From Arcobacteraceae bacterium (lineage in GTDB: Bacteria; Campylobacterota; Campylobacteria; Campylobacterales; Arcobacteraceae): a stretch of DNA of 64,000 nucleotides. Position numbers and translations under genes: made by a program. Shown piece after piece: positions 1 to 10,412 of the stretch. The stretch is from NCBI GenBank assembly GCA_028687375.1, contig JAQUAG010000003.1, positions 1 to 64,000 of the forward strand, read 5' to 3'. Every line of letters begins with the position of its first letter. The first letter of the stretch is position 1. Under the pieces are notes generated by a model, which did no database searches, had not been told where the DNA came from, and was given only the letters and a program-made list of their open reading frames with translations.

Positions 1-80
1 CCACCTAAAACTTTAATACACATAATCTCTTTAGCACCACTGTTGTCAGCTACATTTAATCTTGTAAAACTTTGAATCAT
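1..80 (-). CDS. rplN: 50S ribosomal protein L14, N-terminal fragment
   Basis: Only the first 26 or so codons are present; the gene runs off the left window edge. The visible start reads [19 protein letters not shown], the typical L14 N-terminus. L14 binds 23S rRNA at the 30S/50S interface. The start codon shares one base with the stop codon of rpsQ (TAATG), so translation is probably coupled. It is the last visible gene of the S10 operon. Confidence 0.95.
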   Translation of the reverse strand, partial: MIQSFTRLNVADNSGAKEIMCIKVLG

Positions 81-334
81 TAGTTAACTCCCGCAGAAAT
101 TATTGTATTTAATCTAAAAGATTTAGTTTTAGATAATGGTCTGCACTCAACAGCAGAAATTGTATCACCAACATTTACTTCATTTTTCTCATCATGAACT
201 AAATATTTTTTGAATCTTTTTACAGTTTTATGGTATTTTGGGTGTAAAACTTTTCTTGTAACAAGTACAGAAACTGTTTTGTCTCCAGATCTTTTAACCA
301 CAACACCTTGAATTTCTCTTTTATGTGAATTCAT
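80..334 (-). CDS. rpsQ: 30S ribosomal protein S17
   Basis: S17 is a primary 16S rRNA-binding protein of the small subunit. The product, beginning [19 protein letters not shown], matches the bacterial S17 N-terminal beta-barrel, and the FKKYLVHDE and VGDTI..ECRPLS segments are family hallmarks. A longer reading begins at 355 inside rpmC, but the ATG at 334 is preceded by an AAGGA ribosome-binding site about 8 bases upstream and matches the usual family start, so I chose 334. It lies 10 bases downstream of rpmC in the S10 operon. Confidence 0.95.
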   Translation of the reverse strand: MNSHKREIQGVVVKRSGDKTVSVLVTRKVLHPKYHKTVKRFKKYLVHDEKNEVNVGDTISAVECRPLSKTKSFRLNTIISAGVN

Positions 335-344
335 ATTCTTATCC

Positions 345-536
345 TTAGTTTGCACTAACTGCAGTTATAGCAGTTTGAATTCTAGCTATATCTTTTTTAA
401 CTAGCTTTAATTCACTTGTGTTAGTTAATTGCATTGTTTTTAACTTTGCTCTAAGTTCAAACAATAACACCTTTTTCTCTTTTAATAATGCTTTTAGTTC
501 TTCTAAACTTTTAGTATTTAAATCAGAATATATCAT
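345..536 (-). CDS. rpmC: 50S ribosomal protein L29
   Basis: A 63-residue two-helix protein of the large subunit near the peptide exit tunnel. The sequence has the L29 pattern: an N-terminal [11 protein letters not shown] helix, LFELRAKL, and a basic second helix containing KKDIARIQT. Length is normal for the family. Its start overlaps the 3' end of rplP by 14 bases, so it is probably translated by coupling. Confidence 0.95.
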   Translation of the reverse strand: MIYSDLNTKSLEELKALLKEKKVLLFELRAKLKTMQLTNTSELKLVKKDIARIQTAITAVSAN

Positions 537-948
537 TTTGCGCCTCTAATGTTACAATTTTTGTTTTAAATGGTAATTTATGAAGAGCTAAAGTTAATGC
601 TTCTCTTGCTAATGATTCTTCAACACCAGCCATCTCGAAACAGATTCTTCCTGGCTTAATATTCATTACCCATTTATCAACACTTCCTTTACCTTTTCCC
701 ATCCTAGTTTCAAGAGGTTTAGCAGTTAAAGGTTTATCAGGGAATACAGTAATCCAAACTTTACCAGTTCTTTTTACTTTTCTCGTCATTGCAATCCTTG
801 CAGCTTCAATTTGTCTTGAATCTATTCTTCCGTGCTCTAAAGCTTTAAGTCCAATAGTACCATAAGAAAGTTCGCACCCTCTCATAGAATTTCCTCTATT
901 TCGACCTTTCATTACTTTTCTATATTTAGTTCTTTTAGGCATTAACAT
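523..948 (-). CDS. rplP: 50S ribosomal protein L16
   Basis: L16 organises the A-site region of the large subunit. The 141-residue product starts [11 protein letters not shown], as in epsilon-proteobacterial L16, and carries the signature segments [24 protein letters not shown] and [13 protein letters not shown]. It sits 2 bases downstream of rpsC and overlaps rpmC, the usual tight packing of the S10 operon. Confidence 0.97.
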   Translation of the reverse strand: MLMPKRTKYRKVMKGRNRGNSMRGCELSYGTIGLKALEHGRIDSRQIEAARIAMTRKVKRTGKVWITVFPDKPLTAKPLETRMGKGKGSVDKWVMNIKPGRICFEMAGVEESLAREALTLALHKLPFKTKIVTLEAQNDIF

Positions 949-950
949 GA

Positions 951-1652
951 TTAGTTACCTCTTCTTGGTTTACTTGGTCTTCTTTTTTTGTCGAAGTCTT
1001 CAGTTTTTTCTGGTTGAATTCCTTTTGCAAGTACTTCACCTTTGAATATCCAAACTTTGATACCGATACAACCGTAAGTTGTATGACCTTCTGCAAAACC
1101 ATAATCAATTTTAGCTCTTAATGTATGCAATGGAACTCTTCCCTCTAAATACCACTCAGTTCTAGCCATTTCAGCTCCACCAAGTCTTCCAGAAACAGAA
1201 ACTTTAATCCCTTTTGCTCCAGCTTTAATAGCGTTTTGCATAACTCTTTTCATAGCTCTTCTAAATGCAACCCTTCTTTCAAGTTGTTGTGCAACATTTT
1301 CAGCAGCTAATTGAGCAGAAAGGAATGGTTTTCTCTCTTCTTTAATATTTACAGCGATCTCTTTTCCAACTAATGCAGCAAGATTAGTTTTAATCTTTTC
1401 AACATCCGCACCTTTTTTACCAATTATGATACCAGGTTTTGCAGCAACGATAGTAACTCTAACTTTTTTAGCAGTTCTTTCGATTACAGTTTGTGCTATT
1501 CCAGCATAATAAAGTTCTTTTTTAATATATTTTCTGATTTTATCATCTTCAGCTATATTAGCAGGCATTTTGTCAAAACTTGGAAACCATCTGCTTTCCC
1601 AGTTTCTATTGATACCTAATCTTAGTCCAATTGGATTAACTTTTTGACCCAT
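951..1652 (-). CDS. rpsC: 30S ribosomal protein S3
   Basis: S3 forms part of the mRNA entry channel. The 233-residue product begins [16 protein letters not shown], has the KH-type RNA-binding signature [15 protein letters not shown] near residues 75-90, and the C-terminal motif [20 protein letters not shown]. The basic C-terminal tail ([11 protein letters not shown]) is usual. It directly follows rplV with a one-base gap. Confidence 0.97.
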   Translation of the reverse strand: MGQKVNPIGLRLGINRNWESRWFPSFDKMPANIAEDDKIRKYIKKELYYAGIAQTVIERTAKKVRVTIVAAKPGIIIGKKGADVEKIKTNLAALVGKEIAVNIKEERKPFLSAQLAAENVAQQLERRVAFRRAMKRVMQNAIKAGAKGIKVSVSGRLGGAEMARTEWYLEGRVPLHTLRAKIDYGFAEGHTTYGCIGIKVWIFKGEVLAKGIQPEKTEDFDKKRRPSKPRRGN

Positions 1653-1653
1653 A

Positions 1654-1983
1654 TTATTTATCTCCTTCTATTGCAGCTACTTCAACATAAATATGTGCAG
1701 TAGGTTTGTGTTTAGGTGACGCACTCCCTCTAGCTCTTGGAGTAAATCTCTTAAGAACTGGACCTTTGTCAACTCTACAACTTGTAACAACTGCATTTTC
1801 TGATTCTAAACCAGCATTTGCAACTGCAGAAGCAATAACTTTTGCAATAATACCAGCTGCTTTATTTGGAGTAAACTCTAAAGAAGCGATAGCTACTTCA
1901 GCATTCATACCTTGAACTTCTCTAGCTACTAATCTAGCTTTAATTGGAGAAAGTCTAATAAATTTCAATGTTGCTTTACTCAT
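1654..1983 (-). CDS. rplV: 50S ribosomal protein L22
   Basis: L22 lines the nascent-peptide exit tunnel. The 109-residue protein has the family pattern: N-terminal [18 protein letters not shown], central [21 protein letters not shown], and the C-terminal tunnel hairpin around [17 protein letters not shown]. Length and position between rpsS and rpsC are canonical. Confidence 0.96.
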   Translation of the reverse strand: MSKATLKFIRLSPIKARLVAREVQGMNAEVAIASLEFTPNKAAGIIAKVIASAVANAGLESENAVVTSCRVDKGPVLKRFTPRARGSASPKHKPTAHIYVEVAAIEGDK

Positions 1984-1986
1984 TGA

Positions 1987-2265
1987 TTAACCTACCTTTC
2001 TTTGAACAGAACCTTTGTGTCCCTTGAATGTTCTAGTTGGTGCAAATTCACCTAATTTATAACCGATATGGTTTTCAGTAATAGTTACTGGAACGAAATT
2101 TCTTCCATTATGTACAGTAAATGTTAATCCAATCATAGTTGGTAAAATCGTACTTCTTCTTGACCAAGTTTTAATTGGTTTTTTATCATTAGTCTCAATA
2201 GCTTTAGTCACTTTTTTCGATAAATGAGCATCAACAAATGGACCTTTTTTAATACTTCTTGCCAT
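1987..2265 (-). CDS. rpsS: 30S ribosomal protein S19
   Basis: S19 sits in the head of the small subunit and binds 16S rRNA with S13. The 92-residue product starts [15 protein letters not shown] and includes the hallmark segments [12 protein letters not shown] and [27 protein letters not shown]. Canonical length and position between rplB and rplV. Confidence 0.97.
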   Translation of the reverse strand: MARSIKKGPFVDAHLSKKVTKAIETNDKKPIKTWSRRSTILPTMIGLTFTVHNGRNFVPVTITENHIGYKLGEFAPTRTFKGHKGSVQRKVG

Positions 2266-2274
2266 TACTTACCC

Positions 2275-3102
2275 TTATTTCTTTCTTTTTGAGATAATTA
2301 GTTTATCACTAGCTTTTTTCTTTCTAGTTTTATAACCTTTAGTTGGCATACCCCATGGAGTAACAGGATGTCTACCTGGACCAGTTTTACCTTCTCCTCC
2401 ACCATGTGGGTGATCGATAGGGTTCATTGCAGATCCTCTAGTTTGTGGTCTGATACCTAAATGTCTAGATCTTCCAGCTTTTCCAATTACCATATTAGAG
2501 AAATCTTCATTTCCTACTATACCAATAGTTGCCATACAAACACCAAGGATTTTTCTCATCTCACCACTTGGTAGTCTCATAATAACATATTTGTCTTCTC
2601 TACCCATAACTTGAGCATATCCACCAGCTGATCTAGCGATTTGACCACCATGACCTGGGCTCATCTCAATATTATGTACCATTGTTCCAACAGGAATACT
2701 CATAAGTTGCATTGCATTACCAGATTTAATATCAAGACCGCTAATTGCAGCTTGAACACTATCTCCAACTTTCATACCACTTGCTTGAAGAATATATCTT
2801 TTATCACCATCAAGGTAAGTTACAAGACAAATTCTACAGTTTCTGTATGGGTCATATTCTACAGTAGTTACTGTACCAGGAATATCGAATTTATTTCTTT
2901 TGAAATCTATAATTCTATATGTTTTTTTCGCACCAGCTTCTTTATGTCTGCTTGTGATTCTTCCGTTATTATTTCTACCAGCAGTTGCTTTTACTTTTAC
3001 AAGTAAAGATTTTACTGTTGGCTTAGAAGTGATATCAGAAGTGTCCATAACACTCATAAATCTTCTAGCAGGTGTAATTGGTCTAAATTTTTTAATTGCC
3101 AT
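2275..3102 (-). CDS. rplB: 50S ribosomal protein L2
   Basis: L2 is needed for subunit association and peptidyl-transferase activity. The 275-residue product begins [17 protein letters not shown] and has both the OB-fold and SH3-like halves, with the universally conserved C-terminal [22 protein letters not shown] region, including the functionally important histidine. Located between rplW and rpsS as expected. Confidence 0.97.
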   Translation of the reverse strand: MAIKKFRPITPARRFMSVMDTSDITSKPTVKSLLVKVKATAGRNNNGRITSRHKEAGAKKTYRIIDFKRNKFDIPGTVTTVEYDPYRNCRICLVTYLDGDKRYILQASGMKVGDSVQAAISGLDIKSGNAMQLMSIPVGTMVHNIEMSPGHGGQIARSAGGYAQVMGREDKYVIMRLPSGEMRKILGVCMATIGIVGNEDFSNMVIGKAGRSRHLGIRPQTRGSAMNPIDHPHGGGEGKTGPGRHPVTPWGMPTKGYKTRKKKASDKLIISKRKK

Positions 3103-3112
3103 CTTTACTTCC

Positions 3113-3394
3113 TTATGCCGATAGGTTCGCTATTTGCGCACCATCTGGTAATGTAACATAGAATTTTTTGAAGTCAGCTCTTGAACCAACTCTACCTTTA
3201 AATCTTTTTACTTTACCATCTTGTCTTAAAGAATTGATATTTTTTGGTGTTACTCCAAAATATTCTTTAAATACCTCTTTTAATCCATTTTTAGTCATTT
3301 TAGGACTAGTTTGAACAACGATTACACCATGTTCTTGAAGTGCAATTGTTTTTTCTGTATAAAGGATCGATTTGATATCTGTAATATCTGCCAT
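3113..3394 (-). CDS. rplW: 50S ribosomal protein L23
   Basis: L23 is located at the tunnel exit and is the docking site for trigger factor, whose gene (tig) is also in this window. The 93-residue product has the short L23 fold: YTEKTI near the N-terminus, the helix [21 protein letters not shown] in the middle, and a basic [17 protein letters not shown] loop. Canonical place between rplD and rplB. Confidence 0.95.
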   Translation of the reverse strand: MADITDIKSILYTEKTIALQEHGVIVVQTSPKMTKNGLKEVFKEYFGVTPKNINSLRQDGKVKRFKGRVGSRADFKKFYVTLPDGAQIANLSA

Positions 3395-3409
3395 ATTTTA
3401 CCCTTTTCC

Positions 3410-4015
3410 TTAAGCTATTAAGCTGTCAACTACAGCTTTTTCAATCAATATTGAATGAAAAGCAGCGATTGCATAAGCATTTAATTCTGATTTTTCTATC
3501 ACATAACAATTTTTAATATTTCTAAACGCAAGGTATGTATTGTCATCAAAGTTTTCAACAACGATTAACATATCTCTTTTATTTAACTTATTAACGATTG
3601 CAACCGCATCCTTAGTTTTAGCAGATTCTACTTTAACTGAGTCAACTACAAATAAACATCCTCTTTCAGCTTGTGCATTGATTGCATAATTAAGCGCTAA
3701 AACTTTTTGTTTTTTGTTAATTTTTTGGTCATAATTTCTGTTAGAAGGTCCAAAAACTTGTCCTCCACCAACAAATAAAGGTGATCTTTTAGAACCCCAT
3801 CTAGCAGCACCGCTACCTTTTTGAGCTTTAGGTTTTTTACCACCACCACTTACTTCACTTCTATTTTTAACTCTAGCCGTATTAGATCTCAAAGATGCCA
3901 AATATGACTTTACATATAAATGTAAATTGTGTGAATTAATATTTTGAAATTTTTCTGGTAAAACTATTTCACCATTTGCTTCAAATTTATCATTTAATAC
4001 TACTAATTTAGACAT
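3410..4015 (-). CDS. rplD: 50S ribosomal protein L4
   Basis: L4 binds 23S rRNA and extends a loop into the exit tunnel. The 201-residue protein carries the signature loop [20 protein letters not shown] followed by [21 protein letters not shown]. Its start codon shares one base with the stop of rplC, indicating coupled translation. In enterobacteria L4 represses its own operon by binding the S10 leader; whether that holds here cannot be told from the short leader. Confidence 0.96.
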   Translation of the reverse strand: MSKLVVLNDKFEANGEIVLPEKFQNINSHNLHLYVKSYLASLRSNTARVKNRSEVSGGGKKPKAQKGSGAARWGSKRSPLFVGGGQVFGPSNRNYDQKINKKQKVLALNYAINAQAERGCLFVVDSVKVESAKTKDAVAIVNKLNKRDMLIVVENFDDNTYLAFRNIKNCYVIEKSELNAYAIAAFHSILIEKAVVDSLIA

Positions 4016-4587
4016 TATGCTATCCTTACTTTACCTAAAGCACCGTTTGCACCAGCAACAGATCCCTTAAGAACTAAAATTCCTGTTTCACTATCAAATG
4101 AAACTACATCGTTTTTATGAGTAATTGTTTCATTACCATATTGTCCTGGCATTTTTTTACCTGGTTGAACTCTTCCTGGCCATTCACAGTTACCGATTGA
4201 TCCTGTTCTTCTACCCATTCTATGTCCATGAGAACCTCTACCACCGGCAAAGTTCCATCTTTTTACAACACCAGAAAATCCTCTACCTTTTGTTTTGAAT
4301 GTAGATTTAATAACTACACCTTCAACTAGAGCAGATTTATCTAAATCGCCAGCTTCAGTATTTGTAACATTCATAGTTGCAAATCTGTTAAACTCTTTAG
4401 ATATGTTATATTTTTTTTGTTGACCTTCAATAGCTTTGTTAAATTTTTTACCATCGCTATATGCAACAATTGCCACACCATCATTAACTTCACAAACTTT
4501 AGTATCTAATACTCTTACTAATGTAACAGGTATTGAAGGTACTGTAATAGTTCTACTCATTCCGATTTTTTCTACAATAAATTCCAT
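4015..4587 (-). CDS. rplC: 50S ribosomal protein L3
   Basis: L3 helps shape the peptidyl-transferase centre. The 190-residue protein starts [13 protein letters not shown] and has the diagnostic central segment [22 protein letters not shown] followed by [28 protein letters not shown]. It is a little shorter than the E. coli protein but typical for this group. Second gene of the S10 operon, 10 bases after rpsJ. Confidence 0.96.
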   Translation of the reverse strand: MEFIVEKIGMSRTITVPSIPVTLVRVLDTKVCEVNDGVAIVAYSDGKKFNKAIEGQQKKYNISKEFNRFATMNVTNTEAGDLDKSALVEGVVIKSTFKTKGRGFSGVVKRWNFAGGRGSHGHRMGRRTGSIGNCEWPGRVQPGKKMPGQYGNETITHKNDVVSFDSETGILVLKGSVAGANGALGKVRIA

Positions 4588-4597
4588 CTATTACCTC

Positions 4598-4912
4598 CTA
4601 TTCTTTACCCATTGATCTTACTTCTACATCCACTTCTGGTGCAAGATCAAGTTTCATTAACGAATCAATCGTATCTGGTGTTGCAGATACAATGTCAATA
4701 ATTCGAGCATGAATTCTAATTTCGAATTGCTCTCTACTTGATTTATTAACATGTGGTGATTTTATAACAGTATATCTTCTGAATTTTGTTGGCATTGGAA
4801 TTGGCCCAACTAGTTCAGCTCCTGTTCGTTTAACAGCTTCGATAATTGAAGCAACAGAACGATCTAAAACTCTATGATCATAAGCTTTAAGCTTTAATCT
4901 AATTTTTTCCAT
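4598..4912 (-). CDS. rpsJ: 30S ribosomal protein S10
   Basis: S10 (NusE) is both a ribosomal protein and a transcription antitermination factor. The 104-residue product begins [17 protein letters not shown] and contains [22 protein letters not shown], the family hallmark. An upstream in-frame ATG at 4942 would add ten residues, but the ATG at 4912 has an AAAGGA ribosome-binding site just upstream and matches the family start. First gene of the operon, behind a strong promoter. Confidence 0.97.
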   Translation of the reverse strand: MEKIRLKLKAYDHRVLDRSVASIIEAVKRTGAELVGPIPMPTKFRRYTVIKSPHVNKSSREQFEIRIHARIIDIVSATPDTIDSLMKLDLAPEVDVEVRSMGKE

Positions 4913-4979
4913 TTTTTTTCCTTTAAAGAACTCGTCAGGCATTATTTTAATACAACCCTGATCTTATGTATGAGGCGGG

Positions 4980-5008
4980 ATTTTAGCCAAAAATTTATTT
5001 TATGTCAA
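4980..5008 (-). promoter_or_regulatory. S10 operon promoter
   Basis: Reading the minus strand, a perfect TTGACA (-35, 5003-5008), a 17-base spacer and TAAAAT (-10, 4980-4985) stand about 70 bases before rpsJ. The -10 region lies in TTTTTGGCTAAAATCC, a 16-mer repeated exactly upstream of tig. A housekeeping sigma factor promoter is the simple reading. Confidence 0.8.
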
Positions 5009-5090
5009 TAATATATACTCTTTTTCTCACTAATTTTCTTTATTTTTTTAAATTTATTTCCTTTTAAAAAGGAATATTATATTATTTTGT

Positions 5091-6155
5091 ATGAATATAT
5101 TAGAAACACTTTACGAAAATAAAATAAATTTACCAATATTGTTAGATAGAAAAATATCTATCAATTCAAAAAAAACATTTGTTTATGGTCCAAAACTTTC
5201 AGGAAAAACATCAATTATTTTCAATTATCTAAAAGATAATAATGAGGAATATCTTTATATTGATTTAGATGACTTTCGATATGAAAAAGAAGATTTATAC
5301 AATATTGAACTCTTTTTACAAAAAAATAAAATCAAAATTTGTATCATTGAAAATTATGTAGAAGGTTTTCCAATACCTAAAGTTGATACATTAATACTCT
5401 CTAGTATTTATTATATACAATTAGAAAATTTTGATACTTTGAAAGTTATGCCACTTGATTTTGAAGAGTACTTACTCTTTGATACAAAACATCAAAATAC
5501 AACCAATAGTTTTAATAGTTTTTTAAAATATGGAAATATCCCTGATATTATTGAATATAAAGATTATAAAAAAATTATTAGGAATAAAGAACTTATTCAA
5601 CTCTATGATAAAAATTCTACTGTTATAGAGATACTAAAACTTTACATCAAATCATCAGGGGAACTAAAGTCACCCTTTTGGCTTTTTAATATTCTTAAAA
5701 AAAAGATGAAAATTTCAAAAGACTTTTTTTATAAAACAATCAAAGAACTTGAGAACAATCATACAATTATTTTATCACCCAAATTTGATCAACCAAAGGC
5801 TGTCAAAAAAATATTTTGTTTTGATTTCGCTCTTATTGATATTGTAAGTTCAAAAAAAAATTTTGCTAATCTTTTTGCCAATATGATTTTTTTAGAACTT
5901 TTCAATCAAAATCAACCAATCTATTATTTAGATTATGTAGATTTTTATACACCCCACAATGATAGTATTATCATAAGTTTACCATTTTATAATACCAATG
6001 CCATTTCTAAAATTGTCCCAAAGGTGATTAAATATATTGAAGAGTATGGTGTAAATAAAATTACAATTGTAACTATTAGTAATTTTGATAGTATTTTTAT
6101 AGATACTATTGAAGCTCAGATAGTTCCATTTTATGAATGGGCGGTAGGAAAATAG
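5091..6155 (+). CDS. AAA-type ATP-binding protein of unknown role
   Basis: A 354-residue protein with a P-loop at residues 33-41 (GPKLSGKTS) and a hydrophobic strand ending in an acidic residue (KICIIENY, about residues 78-85) as a likely Walker B. The rest resembles the predicted ATPases of the AAA/DUF4143 type with a winged-helix-like C-terminal half, although no catalytic partner domain is evident. Similar ATP-binding genes sit next to rnhB and the S10 operon in other Campylobacterota (established synteny, from memory). It is divergent from rpsJ and directly abuts rnhB, so the two are probably co-transcribed. Substrate and role are unknown. Confidence 0.75.
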   Translation: MNILETLYENKINLPILLDRKISINSKKTFVYGPKLSGKTSIIFNYLKDNNEEYLYIDLDDFRYEKEDLYNIELFLQKNKIKICIIENYVEGFPIPKVDTLILSSIYYIQLENFDTLKVMPLDFEEYLLFDTKHQNTTNSFNSFLKYGNIPDIIEYKDYKKIIRNKELIQLYDKNSTVIEILKLYIKSSGELKSPFWLFNILKKKMKISKDFFYKTIKELENNHTIILSPKFDQPKAVKKIFCFDFALIDIVSSKKNFANLFANMIFLELFNQNQPIYYLDYVDFYTPHNDSIIISLPFYNTNAISKIVPKVIKYIEEYGVNKITIVTISNFDSIFIDTIEAQIVPFYEWAVGK

Positions 6156-6716
6156 ATGAAAAAATTATGTGGAATTGATGAAGCTGGAAGAGGACCACTT
6201 GCAGGACCTTTATGCGTTGCTGGTGTTGTATTTAAAAATGATATTACAACAATAAAAGAATTTGCTGTTATTAATGATAGTAAAAAACTTACTGAAAAAA
6301 AAAGAGAGGCTTTGTTTGAGATTATAAAAGAAAACTCACATCATCATATCGTTTTAACCTCTAACAAGGATATTGATAGATTAGGAATTGCTATTTGTAT
6401 TAAAAATAGTATTTTAGAAATAATGGAACATTTAAAAGATTATCACTATTTAATGGATGGAAATACAGCTTTTGGGATAGATAATTTAGAATATCTCATC
6501 AAAGCTGATGCAACCATAAAAGAGGTTTCAGCAGCTTCTATTTTAGCAAAAGTGACAAGAGATAGATATATGGATAGTATCGATAAAGAGTATCCTTTAT
6601 ATATGTTTAGCAAACATAAAGGATATGGAACAAAACTCCATATGGAGATGATTAAACAATATGGTAAATCTGAACTTCATAGACTGAGCTACAAAATAAA
6701 AGGGATTGATATTTAA
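6156..6716 (+). CDS. rnhB: ribonuclease HII
   Basis: RNase HII cleaves RNA in RNA-DNA hybrids and nicks at single ribonucleotides misincorporated in DNA. The 186-residue protein shows the RnhB signature at its N-terminus, CGIDEAGRGPLAGPL, giving the catalytic Asp-Glu pair at residues 8-9. Further family segments are NDSKKLTEKKRE, ADATIKEVSAASILAKVTRDR with the third and fourth acidic residues, and FSKHKGYGT. The start follows the stop of the upstream ATPase gene with no gap. Confidence 0.95.
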   Translation: MKKLCGIDEAGRGPLAGPLCVAGVVFKNDITTIKEFAVINDSKKLTEKKREALFEIIKENSHHHIVLTSNKDIDRLGIAICIKNSILEIMEHLKDYHYLMDGNTAFGIDNLEYLIKADATIKEVSAASILAKVTRDRYMDSIDKEYPLYMFSKHKGYGTKLHMEMIKQYGKSELHRLSYKIKGIDI

Positions 6717-6718
6717 TT

Positions 6719-7690
6719 TTATTGTAAAAATAATATTATAAATGATGCTGTAAAAATAATTTGGACTACAAATACTAAACTACCAACAATGAGTGCATTT
6801 TTACCATTTTCTTTAATACTTGAAAAACTTATTTTAAGCCCTATTGCAGCCATTGCAATAATCAATGTAAAGTGACTTATCTCTTTTATAATATCAACTA
6901 TTATAGAAGGTAAGATATCAATGGTAGCTAAAAATGAGAATAAGAGAAAAAAGAATATAAATAATGGAATATTCTTAAAAATATTTGTTTTTGAATTTGA
7001 TTTGCTTTCTTTTTTGTCTGAAAAAACAATCAATAGGACTACTAAAACTAAAGTAAGAGATAATACTCTACCCATTTTAACAATAGTCGCATTTTGACCA
7101 GCAATATCACTTATAGCAAATCCACCAGCAACGGCTTGACCAACGGCTTGAAGTGTATTTCCAACTAATATTCCAGAACTTTTATCAGCAAAGCCTATTG
7201 ATAATGCAATAAATGGGACTAAGAATATCCCAATCGTACCTAATAAATTTACAACTGCAACAGAGATACCAACATCTGTATCTTTAGCTTTTATGATATC
7301 TTTCGAAGCACCAATTGCACTTGCTCCACATATTCCATTTCCAATTCCTAATAAAAGGGCAAGATTTTTATCAATATTGAAAAATTTAGCAATAAATAAG
7401 GCAGAAAGAATAGTTACACTAATGCCAACAACTATCAGTAAAAGTGTTTCAAATCCAAGATTTAACAGGACAGAAAAATCAAGAGTAATTCCCATAGTTG
7501 CAATTGCTACAGCTAAAAGTGTCTTTTCACTAAATCCTATCCCTTTATTGTAGATATGGGGTAATTTAATACTATTTGACACAATTACCCCTAAAATAAT
7601 TGCAATTACTGCTGAACCAATAGCGATATATTTACCTAAGAAGAAAGCGATAAAAGCTAACAAGCTAGATAAAGCAATCCCATATCCCAT
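6719..7690 (-). CDS. YeiH-family (UPF0324) putative sulfate/anion exporter
   Basis: A 323-residue polytopic inner-membrane protein with about ten hydrophobic segments. The family pattern is clear: NKGIGFSEKTLLAVAIATMGITLDF, LLLGIGNGICGASAIGA and VGNTLQAVGQAVAGG, the internal-repeat signatures of UPF0324/YeiH proteins. The family is annotated as putative sulfate exporters on limited evidence; transport of sulfate or related oxyanions would suit a sulfur oxidiser, but that link is inference. It converges on rnhB with two bases between stops and lies three bases after alaS, so it may share the alaS transcript. Confidence 0.85.
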   Translation of the reverse strand: MGYGIALSSLLAFIAFFLGKYIAIGSAVIAIILGVIVSNSIKLPHIYNKGIGFSEKTLLAVAIATMGITLDFSVLLNLGFETLLLIVVGISVTILSALFIAKFFNIDKNLALLLGIGNGICGASAIGASKDIIKAKDTDVGISVAVVNLLGTIGIFLVPFIALSIGFADKSSGILVGNTLQAVGQAVAGGFAISDIAGQNATIVKMGRVLSLTLVLVVLLIVFSDKKESKSNSKTNIFKNIPLFIFFFLLFSFLATIDILPSIIVDIIKEISHFTLIIAMAAIGLKISFSSIKENGKNALIVGSLVFVVQIIFTASFIILFLQ

Positions 7691-7692
7691 AA

Positions 7693-10251
7693 TTATATAT
7701 TTTCTTTTGCAAAAGAAAGAGCAAAATCTTTTGCTTCATTTACTTTGTTAATATCTTTCCCACCAGCTGATGCGAAATCTGGTCGTCCACCACCATTTCC
7801 ACCAACAATTGGAGCAACAGCTTTTACCCAATCACCAGCTTTTATTTTAGAATTTTTTACACCGGAAACTAAAGTTACTTTATCATCTTTTGCTTGGATA
7901 AGAAGTACCGCTACACTTTCATTTCCATTTTTAAGGTCATCAACAATTTTTTTCAAATCCCCTTGCTCAACAACATCAACAATAACTTTAACTCCATTAA
8001 TTGTTGTTTCATTAAACGATACAGATACATTTTCACATACCTCTTTAAGTTCAAGTTTAAGTTGCTTAATTTGCTCTTTTAATTTTACAATTCCTTGAAG
8101 TATATCTTTATTTTTTAATTCAACTTCTATAGTATTTATTTTTTCAATTGCATCTTTTACATAATTTATAGCACTAAGTCCACAAACTGCTTCAATTCTC
8201 CTTACTCCTGCACTTACACCACTCTCTTTTGTGATATAAAAGCTTCCAATAAGTCCTGTATTTTTTATATGTGTTCCACCACAAAATTCAACACTTACAT
8301 CACCGAACTCGACAACCCTTACTCTATCTCCATATTTTTCACCAAACATAGCAATAGCACCTTTTGTCTTAGCTTCTTCAATAGGCAACTCTTCTACACT
8401 TCCAACCATCGCATTTGCTATCATTGAATTTACCAAATCTTGCACTTCATCAAGTTGTGCTTTTGTAAGAGCTTTTGGATATGTAAAGTCAAACCTAAGT
8501 CGTTTGTCATCATTTAAACTACCAGCTTGAGAAATTGTATCACCTAAAACCATCCTTAATGCACTTTGTAATAAGTGTGTAGCACTATGATGTTTCGCAA
8601 CTTCATCACGATTTACAACAACAGCCTCTACTTTTTCTCCAACCTTTAAAGTTGAACCTTCAACAAAAACTTTAGAGATATTTAACCCATGAACTTTTTT
8701 TGTTTCTTTGATAATAGCTATATGTTGACCATCTTCTAATGCACCAACATCACCCTCTTGTCCACCACTTGTAGCATAAAATGGCGTTTTATCTAACATT
8801 ACCCATCCCTCTTGATGATTAGATAAAGTTTCTACTCTTTTAAAATTTGTATCAAAAAGTGCAACTATTTTTGAGTTAAAAGTTGTTGTTTCATAACCAA
8901 TAAACTCATTTACACCAAGCTCATCTAAGATAATTTTAAAATCACCTTCATTTGCATCATCTCCACTTCCCTTCCAAGAAGCTTTTGCTTTTGCTTTTTG
9001 TTCATCCATACATTTTTCAAAAGTTTCAATATCAACACTAATACCTTTTTCTCTAAGCATATCTTCTGTTAAATCAAGTGGAAAACCATGAGTATCATAA
9101 AGATTAAAGGCAACTTCACCACTAAATACCTCTTTTGTATCTAACATCTCTGCATTAAATAATTCCATTCCACTTGAGATAGTATTAAAAAATCTCTCCT
9201 CTTCCATAGTAACTTGTTCTTTAATAAAATTGTGTTGCTCTTTCAGTTCAATATAATGACTTCCCATCATCCCCACAAGTGTATCAACGATATGAGCCAT
9301 AAATGCTTTTCGAAATCCAAGTAAATATCCATGTCTTACAGCTCGTCTTAGGATTCTTCTAAGAACATATCCTCGTCCAGCTTTATCAAATAATATCCCT
9401 TGGCTTAACATAAAAGCAACCGTTCGTACATGGTCAGCTATTACCCTAAAACTTCCGATATTTTTTTCATCTTTTTTAACAGTAGCTAACAATTCAAGTT
9501 TATCTATAAGAGGTTTAAATGTAGAAGAATCAAAATTATTTCTAACCCCCTCTTTTATAGCTGTAATCCTTTCGAGTCCCATCCCTGTATCTATTGATGG
9601 TTTTGGAAGGGGAAGTAATGCTCCATCAGCTTTTCTTTCATACTGCATAAATACAAGATTCCAAATCTCTAAAAATCTATCTCCATCTCCACCCATTTTG
9701 TCTTCTGGACTATTAAAATATTCTTCCCCTTGATCATAAAAGATTTCACTACAAGGTCCACAAGCACCTGTTTCACCCATTGACCAAAAGTTGTCTTTAT
9801 CTCCAAATCTAACTATTCTGTCACTTGAAATATGTTTCGTCCATAAATCAAAAGCTTCATCATCATTATCATGAACAGTAACCCAAAGTTTCTCTTTTGG
9901 AATTGATAAATTTATAGTGATAAACTCCCATGCATACTTAATTGCATCCTCTTTAAAATAATCACCAAAACTAAAATTTCCAAGCATTTCAAACAATGTA
10001 TGGTGTCTTGCTGTATATCCTACATTTTCTAAATCATTATGCTTTCCTCCAGCTCTTACACATAATTGGCAACTTGTAGCTTTAGGGTTTGCTGGAATTG
10101 AAACAGCACCTGTAAATATATCTTTAAACTGAACCATACCAGCATTAGTAAACAACAGCGTCGCATCATCTGGAACTAGTGGTGAACTTTTAACCACTGT
10201 ATGGTTTTTTCCACTAAAAAATTCTAAAAATTCTTTTCTTATATCTAACAT
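7693..10251 (-). CDS. alaS: alanine-tRNA ligase
   Basis: Charges tRNA-Ala and edits mischarged Ser/Gly. The 852-residue protein has the class II catalytic domain at the N-terminus ([16 protein letters not shown]..., [28 protein letters not shown]), a tRNA-recognition region, the editing domain with the zinc-binding motifs [12 protein letters not shown] and CGGTH, and the C-terminal [15 protein letters not shown] motif of the C-Ala domain. Length is full. A TATAAT-like hexamer about 30 bases upstream of the start is a likely -10. Confidence 0.97.
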   Translation of the reverse strand: MLDIRKEFLEFFSGKNHTVVKSSPLVPDDATLLFTNAGMVQFKDIFTGAVSIPANPKATSCQLCVRAGGKHNDLENVGYTARHHTLFEMLGNFSFGDYFKEDAIKYAWEFITINLSIPKEKLWVTVHDNDDEAFDLWTKHISSDRIVRFGDKDNFWSMGETGACGPCSEIFYDQGEEYFNSPEDKMGGDGDRFLEIWNLVFMQYERKADGALLPLPKPSIDTGMGLERITAIKEGVRNNFDSSTFKPLIDKLELLATVKKDEKNIGSFRVIADHVRTVAFMLSQGILFDKAGRGYVLRRILRRAVRHGYLLGFRKAFMAHIVDTLVGMMGSHYIELKEQHNFIKEQVTMEEERFFNTISSGMELFNAEMLDTKEVFSGEVAFNLYDTHGFPLDLTEDMLREKGISVDIETFEKCMDEQKAKAKASWKGSGDDANEGDFKIILDELGVNEFIGYETTTFNSKIVALFDTNFKRVETLSNHQEGWVMLDKTPFYATSGGQEGDVGALEDGQHIAIIKETKKVHGLNISKVFVEGSTLKVGEKVEAVVVNRDEVAKHHSATHLLQSALRMVLGDTISQAGSLNDDKRLRFDFTYPKALTKAQLDEVQDLVNSMIANAMVGSVEELPIEEAKTKGAIAMFGEKYGDRVRVVEFGDVSVEFCGGTHIKNTGLIGSFYITKESGVSAGVRRIEAVCGLSAINYVKDAIEKINTIEVELKNKDILQGIVKLKEQIKQLKLELKEVCENVSVSFNETTINGVKVIVDVVEQGDLKKIVDDLKNGNESVAVLLIQAKDDKVTLVSGVKNSKIKAGDWVKAVAPIVGGNGGGRPDFASAGGKDINKVNEAKDFALSFAKENI

Positions 10252-10412
10252 ATTTTATCCATCAATTAATTTTTCGTCGATTATATCAAAACGAACTAAT
10301 AACTTTCCTAAACTAGATTAGTTTTAGCCTCTTTAGAAATTTAATTGGATCCCAAAAGGTTGATTAAAGAAAAACTTACCTATAATTTTTGAAACAAATT
10401 AAAGGATAAAAA

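Noticed and set aside
2641-3124. Plus-strand reading frames opposite rplB
   Set aside because: They are antisense to a clearly conserved ribosomal gene and have no ribosome-binding site or recognisable product.
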